From positions 1 to 53,968 of the forward strand of contig JAZOUT010000119.1 of the NCBI GenBank assembly GCA_045658305.1: a DNA stretch of 53,968 bases. Direction: 5' to 3'. This document shows positions 49,807 to 53,968 of the stretch, piece after piece; the first letter of the stretch is position 1, and each line of letters opens with the position of its first letter. The position numbers were made by a program, and so were the translations under genes. A model generated the notes under the pieces. The model made no database searches. It was not told the DNA's origin and saw only the letters and a list, made by a program, of their open reading frames with translations. Source of the DNA: Aphodosoma sp045658305. GTDB lineage: Bacteria > Bacteroidota > Bacteroidia > Bacteroidales > Paludibacteraceae.

Positions 49807-50943
49807 ATGAATTGTATGATGAAATTTGGTAAATTATTCTGCATATTTGCAGTTGTTGTGAGTGTGGTGGGTTGTAAACCTATTGAGCCTAATGGGGAGA
49901 TGGTTGGTTATCATTTTATTTTTGATGGTGGAGTTGATGTTAGAGATGAAACTCGTGTGTATTGGTCGGAGGATGAGGGTAGAGGAAATCTTGTTTTTAA
50001 TTGGGATTATACACCGGTGGGAGAAGCGGGAGATGAGGTGGTGATGGCTTTTTGGGGTAGTGGGTGTTTGGCTAGCATTGATGGTGATTATAGTACTTTT
50101 GTGAATGTTAAGAGACATAGTAATGGTGATGGGTGTTGGGCTATGTTTGAGACTGTAGAGGCTTATGAAAAGGAGTTGATTGGTGATGTGTATGAGGGAT
50201 ATGATGTTATTGCTGTTACTCCTATGATTGATGAGAATGGGGCTAAGGTGACGTGTACAGCAAGAGAGTTTGTGGCAGAGATGTTTATGCCTAATAGTTT
50301 TGTACAAGATGTTGGTGGGAATCCTGATTTTCTGCGTAATTATATGTATATGTATGCTCAGTCAGATATTAGTCATGGGAGGGCTATGCTTAATTTTAGG
50401 CATATTCCTGCAACGTTTCGTTTTATTATAACTAATAAGCGTCCGAATGATGCTTTTATTAATAGTATCAAGGTGATAGTTGAGGATGGTGAGGGTGGAA
50501 TTTATCCGGTGGCAGGGCAGGTGGCAACAGTGGTTATGAATGGGAATAATATAGGTAAGTGGATAAATCCGATATATTCGGGTGAATATGAGGGTATTAG
50601 TACTATGATTGATTGCTCTGTGGCTTGTGGTGGGAAATATATTGCATATGCGTTGGCTTTTCCGTTGGAGGATAATATGGCGTTTGAAGATAGGAATATT
50701 AAGTTTGTTGTTGATGTGGCAGACCCTGATAATGAGCATCTTGCTTTTAATGTTAATGGTTCAATGATAGCTGATGTTAATAAGAATTATGGAAAGGAGC
50801 TCTATAACTGGGTGGGAGGTATGTGTTATTCTATTTATTTGAGGGTTGATGATGCGCTTATTTTAGAGGGTATCAGTGTTAACGATTGGACTGATGGCGG
50901 TATTATTGATGGAGGAGAAGTAGAAGAGGAGATTGTTGAATGA
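49807..50943 (+). CDS. fimbrillin-like lipoprotein 1
   Basis: 378 residues from the ATG at 49807 (alternatives ATG at 49816 and 49819). Lipoprotein signal ends in VSVVGC (Cys 23). After the Cys come GGVDVRDETR and VYWSED; the Thr-Arg lies 27 residues after the lipid Cys, as in the neighbours. LNFRHIPATFRFIITNK near residue 195 matches the fimbrillin F-x-H-x-x-A pattern. It is the largest and most divergent of the four and first in the operon. A structural or anchoring role in a type V pilus is possible; this is inference from family resemblance. Confidence 0.68.
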   Translation: MNCMMKFGKLFCIFAVVVSVVGCKPIEPNGEMVGYHFIFDGGVDVRDETRVYWSEDEGRGNLVFNWDYTPVGEAGDEVVMAFWGSGCLASIDGDYSTFVNVKRHSNGDGCWAMFETVEAYEKELIGDVYEGYDVIAVTPMIDENGAKVTCTAREFVAEMFMPNSFVQDVGGNPDFLRNYMYMYAQSDISHGRAMLNFRHIPATFRFIITNKRPNDAFINSIKVIVEDGEGGIYPVAGQVATVVMNGNNIGKWINPIYSGEYEGISTMIDCSVACGGKYIAYALAFPLEDNMAFEDRNIKFVVDVADPDNEHLAFNVNGSMIADVNKNYGKELYNWVGGMCYSIYLRVDDALILEGISVNDWTDGGIIDGGEVEEEIVE

Positions 50944-50959
50944 AAAATAGTATAATGGT

Positions 50960-51814
50960 ATGAAAAATAGTTTGTTAATGGCAGTGGCTGCTTTTGTATT
51001 GGTGGCTTGCGATAAGATGAATGGAGATTTATGTATTGATAAAGAAAAGGATACTCCTATAAGTATTCAGATGGCTGGTGTGGCGGAGTTGATTACTCGT
51101 GCAGCTGCAACCTCGTTAGGGGGTACGGAAGATGCTCCTGTTGTGATGGGTGTATTTATTTCTGGAGGTTCGGCTGATAAGTATAATGCAACTAATGTAG
51201 CTTGGATGCATACTGGAGGTGAAAAATGGGTTGCTCAGGCTTTAACTCTTTATGAGGGTAGAGGTTCTGCTCAGCAGATTTATGCTTATTATCCTTATGT
51301 AGATGGTATAATTGGAACTATTGAAGTTATTGCATCAGAGCAGAAAGATTATTTGGTGGCTACATCGACAGATATTACGTCAAGTGTTATTAGTCTTACG
51401 ATGAATCATGCTCTTGCTAAGATAGTGCTTAATGCGACTATGGGTACTGAAGTGGAGGATGAAAATATTGTTAAGATAGAAGTTCTGGATATGTATGTTT
51501 CGGGTAGATGGGATGTGTCTGATAATTCGTGGAGTGATTTGAGTTATCTTCCAGATGCTACTCTTGAGATGAAAGGGAAAGAGTTGCTTGTTATTCCGAT
51601 GTTATCATGTGCTAAATTTTCTATTGTTATCACAACAAATACGAATCGAGTGTTTAAGACTGATATTAGCCTTGCATCAGTGGATAATAAGTTGGAGGCA
51701 GGTGTACAGTATAATATTACTCTTAAGGTAGGTAAGGATAAAGTAAATTTTGGAGCTATTTCTGCTGCACCTTGGGAGGGTGTGCTTGAGGATGAAGTGC
51801 TTGAGACTATTTAG
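50960..51814 (+). CDS. fimbrillin-like lipoprotein 2
   Basis: 284 residues, lipobox LVAC (Cys 17). KDTPISIQMAGVAELITRAA places an Arg at residue 47, 30 after the lipid Cys. That is the place where FimA/Mfa1-type fimbrillins are cut by an Arg-specific protease before donor-strand assembly. The rest has fimbrillin features: QIYAYYPYVDG near 112, TMNHALAKIVLNA near 155, and a C-terminal LEAGVQYNITLKVGKDKV strand. Starts 16 bases after gene 1. Confidence 0.82.
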   Translation: MKNSLLMAVAAFVLVACDKMNGDLCIDKEKDTPISIQMAGVAELITRAAATSLGGTEDAPVVMGVFISGGSADKYNATNVAWMHTGGEKWVAQALTLYEGRGSAQQIYAYYPYVDGIIGTIEVIASEQKDYLVATSTDITSSVISLTMNHALAKIVLNATMGTEVEDENIVKIEVLDMYVSGRWDVSDNSWSDLSYLPDATLEMKGKELLVIPMLSCAKFSIVITTNTNRVFKTDISLASVDNKLEAGVQYNITLKVGKDKVNFGAISAAPWEGVLEDEVLETI

Positions 51815-51847
51815 TTATTAGTAATAAATCAATCAAGACGAGTAGGT

Positions 51848-52843
51848 ATGAAAAGATTACGATATATAGCTCTTGCTAGATTGTCTTTGGGAAAATTGCT
51901 CATAATTAGGAATAAAAGGAAATTTAATTGCGCTCTTTTGCTTGTGGTTTTGACATTGTTGTTTGTTGCTTGCGAGCAGGGGGAGTTTAATCCTATTGCA
52001 CAGGGAGACCCTAATGCCGTGAAGATTAATGTTTTTATTGGCGAGATGAAAACGCGTGTGGTATATGGTGAGAATGGTGAAACGGGCTTTATTGTTAATG
52101 ACCAGATACGGGTGGTGAATTATACTCGTGTAGGAAGGAATAAGAGTGATGCTGTTTATAAGATTGATGGATATTGTAATTGGTTGCCTGTCGATAATAA
52201 TAATTACCTTGTATGGGATGGTTTTGGGGTTAATACTTTTTATGGTTCTTATCCTGCTACTGCTAGTTATGTAGAGTTTGTGCTCCCTACGGATCAGAGT
52301 GCTGGCATTGCATATGCAGATTGGATGACTGATGATTATGAAGGTGTTAAGAGTGATAGTATTGTATCTTTTGTTTTTGAGCACCGTCTTGCTAAGATTA
52401 CATTAAAGGTGGAATGGAATACTCAGTATGCTAATACAAAGCAGGAGATTACTGGAGTTAATATTTATAGTAAGGGTTCGCAGTTTAATGCTGTTTATGG
52501 TATAGATGGGGTGTCTATTGTGGCTCATGATGGCTTTGTGGCTATAGAGCCATGGCAGAATGCCGATGCCTCTGAGTTTACTGCTATTGTGGCTCCTATG
52601 GTATATAGCACTATGGATAAGTTGATGACTTTTGTAGTTAATGGTACAGATAGTCTTACTGTGCTTGCTAATAATTTGACACTGAATGGGGGTTTGAAGG
52701 CGGGGTGTCATTATACTTTTTCGCTCATTGTGGGGAAGGAGGCTGTGGATATTGCTGATGTGAATATTATTCGGTGGGAAGAACTGATTGTTGATGGTGT
52801 GGAAACGGAGGAGGTTAATACTATAGTTTCTGGGGGTGGTTAG
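51848..52843 (+). CDS. fimbrillin-like lipoprotein 3
   Basis: 331 residues. The signal is long: a basic stretch (MKRLRYIALARLSLGKLLII) precedes the hydrophobic core and lipobox FVAC (Cys 42), so the true start may be further in, though no ATG is available there. IGEMKTRVVYGENG puts an Arg 28 residues after the Cys. FEHRLAKITLKVEW near 180 and LKAGCHYTFSLIVGKE near the end are fimbrillin features. Confidence 0.8.
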   Translation: MKRLRYIALARLSLGKLLIIRNKRKFNCALLLVVLTLLFVACEQGEFNPIAQGDPNAVKINVFIGEMKTRVVYGENGETGFIVNDQIRVVNYTRVGRNKSDAVYKIDGYCNWLPVDNNNYLVWDGFGVNTFYGSYPATASYVEFVLPTDQSAGIAYADWMTDDYEGVKSDSIVSFVFEHRLAKITLKVEWNTQYANTKQEITGVNIYSKGSQFNAVYGIDGVSIVAHDGFVAIEPWQNADASEFTAIVAPMVYSTMDKLMTFVVNGTDSLTVLANNLTLNGGLKAGCHYTFSLIVGKEAVDIADVNIIRWEELIVDGVETEEVNTIVSGGG

Positions 52844-52887
52844 ATGATTTACGCTATTTAATAACTAATTTTTAAATAGAATTTAAT

Positions 52888-53832
52888 ATGAAGAGAATTT
52901 GTAGATATGTTGTTATTGTAGTGATGGTATTGGGTTTTGTTGGCTGCACTAAAGAGGATGGCTTTGTTTCTCAGGGAAATTTGAAGGATACTCCTATTGA
53001 CATTGCCTCGGTGGGTGTGACTGACCTTACTACGCGTTTAACTATTGTGGATGATAAACTTATTGAAGGGAATATGGGTGTAACGATAACTTCTGATAAT
53101 TCTGATGATCGTTATAGAGGTCTTGCTATTCGATGGTACTATTTGGGTAATGAATGGAAAATTTGTGAAGGAGAGAAGGTTGTGGTTTTTGAGGATAATG
53201 GTAATTCGCAAAAGATTTTTGCTTATTTTCCATATGCTAAGGATATAATTGAAGGTACAATGAGTTTGCCAGTTAATTTGCCTTTTGTATATGGAGGTAA
53301 TTTTGAGGATTATGATTATCTTTATACTGCTGAGGCTGTTGCTTTGTCGGAGAATCCTATTGGTCTTACTTTGAAGCATGCTTTTTCTAAGGTGTCGGTT
53401 TATGTTGTAGATATGGGTAGTGATGTGGAGGGTGATGTGGTTGATGAAGTTGCTCTTGTTGATGTACCTCTTGCGGGAAGGAGAAGTGCTATTACGGGGG
53501 CAATGAATCCTAATGAATATGATTTTTATAGGACGATGGTGTTGTATGGATTTGATGAACAAATGGGTGAAGATGATAATGTAGATGAAGCTGATTATTA
53601 TGTTGGTTATGTTTTTCCTAATGCTGCGATTGTTCTTTGTATTCGTGTTACTATGCGGAGTGGTCGTGTTTTTACTGCAAAGGCTTCTATATCTGGGGGG
53701 CTGACTGATGGTGTTCATTATAAAATAGGTTTGAAGTTGGGTAAGGATGGTGTGAGTGTTTTGGGTGTTTGTGTAGTGGACTGGAATGAGGTGGTGATTG
53801 ATGGTGGTGTTGCTAAGGAGGTTACGAATTGA
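52888..53832 (+). CDS. fimbrillin-like lipoprotein 4
   Basis: 314 residues, lipobox GFVGC (Cys 20). LKDTPIDIASVGVTDLTTRLT closely parallels protein 2 and places an Arg at residue 50, 30 after the Cys. KIFAYFPYAKDI near 110, LTLKHAFSKVSVYV near 168 and DGVHYKIGLKLGKDGV near the C-terminus match fimbrillin features. Proteins 2 and 4 look like the closest pair. Starts 44 bases after gene 3; nothing recognisable follows except a repeat array. Confidence 0.8.
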   Translation: MKRICRYVVIVVMVLGFVGCTKEDGFVSQGNLKDTPIDIASVGVTDLTTRLTIVDDKLIEGNMGVTITSDNSDDRYRGLAIRWYYLGNEWKICEGEKVVVFEDNGNSQKIFAYFPYAKDIIEGTMSLPVNLPFVYGGNFEDYDYLYTAEAVALSENPIGLTLKHAFSKVSVYVVDMGSDVEGDVVDEVALVDVPLAGRRSAITGAMNPNEYDFYRTMVLYGFDEQMGEDDNVDEADYYVGYVFPNAAIVLCIRVTMRSGRVFTAKASISGGLTDGVHYKIGLKLGKDGVSVLGVCVVDWNEVVIDGGVAKEVTN

Positions 53833-53943
53833 TAAATAGGGTTCAGTGTGTTTATTTATAATTATGATTTTATGGTGTTGTTTGGTGTATTGGTTGTGTT
53901 TTTTGTTTTTGTTTATATGTTTTGTGGATTTGTTTTGGGTATG

Positions 53944-53968
53944 GTTATAGTATATTTATAGTATGTTT
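53944..53968. repeat. 11-bp repeat array 5, cut by the window end
   Basis: TTATAGTATATTTATAGTATG with the preceding GGGTATGG head as in array 3. It implies another transcription unit just beyond the window. Confidence 0.75.

Noticed and set aside
51848..51970. Frameshift or fused gene at the long N-terminus of fimbrillin-like lipoprotein 3
   Set aside because: The frame is open and the lipobox intact; the extra residues are best explained by uncertain start choice.

Overview
This window is chromosomal DNA from a member of the Bacteroidota, most likely an AT-rich, host-associated or anaerobic Bacteroidales. The evidence is direct. Promoters have the Bacteroidota form: a -33 TTTG or ATTG, about 20 bp, then a -7 TAnnTTTG. 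The elongator tRNA-Met lacks an encoded CCA tail. The gene sets include the pdxB/AAA+ activator/lptE/secG cluster, a type IX secretion (T9SS)-like C-terminal sorting domain and fimbrillin-type lipoproteins. I cannot name genus or species.

Layout. 1-700: 3' end of a 5S rRNA gene, a terminator with a decayed second copy, and dispersed repeats. 0.7-5.1 kb (+): plsC-like acyltransferase, DUF819 membrane protein, Omp85-type outer-membrane barrel, CatA-like acetyltransferase. 5.2-7.2 kb (-): nadK-fmt. 7.3-10.7 kb (+): pdxJ, exbB-exbD-tonB/tolA-like genes and a DJ-1 protein. 10.7-14.7 kb (-): pdxB, AAA+/Fis regulator, lptE, a conserved unknown and secG. 15.2-20.7 kb (+): rimP-nusA-infB and cvpA. 20.8-25.1 kb (-): grpE-dnaJ, and dsbD preceded by a new small ORF. 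25.2-26.4 kb (+): c-di-AMP cyclase cdaA with a small PAS protein. 26.4-29.5 kb (-): rlmD-cca and a small winged-helix protein. 29.8-32.8 kb (+): coiled-coil membrane protein, greA, a HIT protein, tRNA-Met and an SDR. 33.0-39.0 kb (+): PspC-domain protein and a complete MacAB-TolC-like exporter with two different permeases. 39.7-49.2 kb (+): one giant secreted protein of about 3,160 residues. 49.8-53.8 kb (+): four fimbrillin-like lipoproteins.

Most of the left three quarters is housekeeping: translation, envelope energy transduction, vitamin B6, NADP and folding. The accessory part is the right end. There a secreted multidomain protein, with jellyroll LamG domains apparently inserted inside other beta domains, lies directly upstream of a fimbrillin operon. 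The two units are bracketed by arrays of an 11-bp repeat, and they are the best candidates here for an undescribed surface system.

A second theme is repeated DNA between genes. (a) Degenerate heptamer (7-bp period) tandem repeats of many unrelated sequences sit at gene junctions and run into several reading frames. (b) Arrays with an 11-bp period, near one helical turn, lie upstream of transcription units. (c) There is a 93-94-bp spaced palindrome repeat. (d) There is a 120-nt perfect-apex hairpin element. No CRISPR array, insertion sequence or prophage gene was seen.
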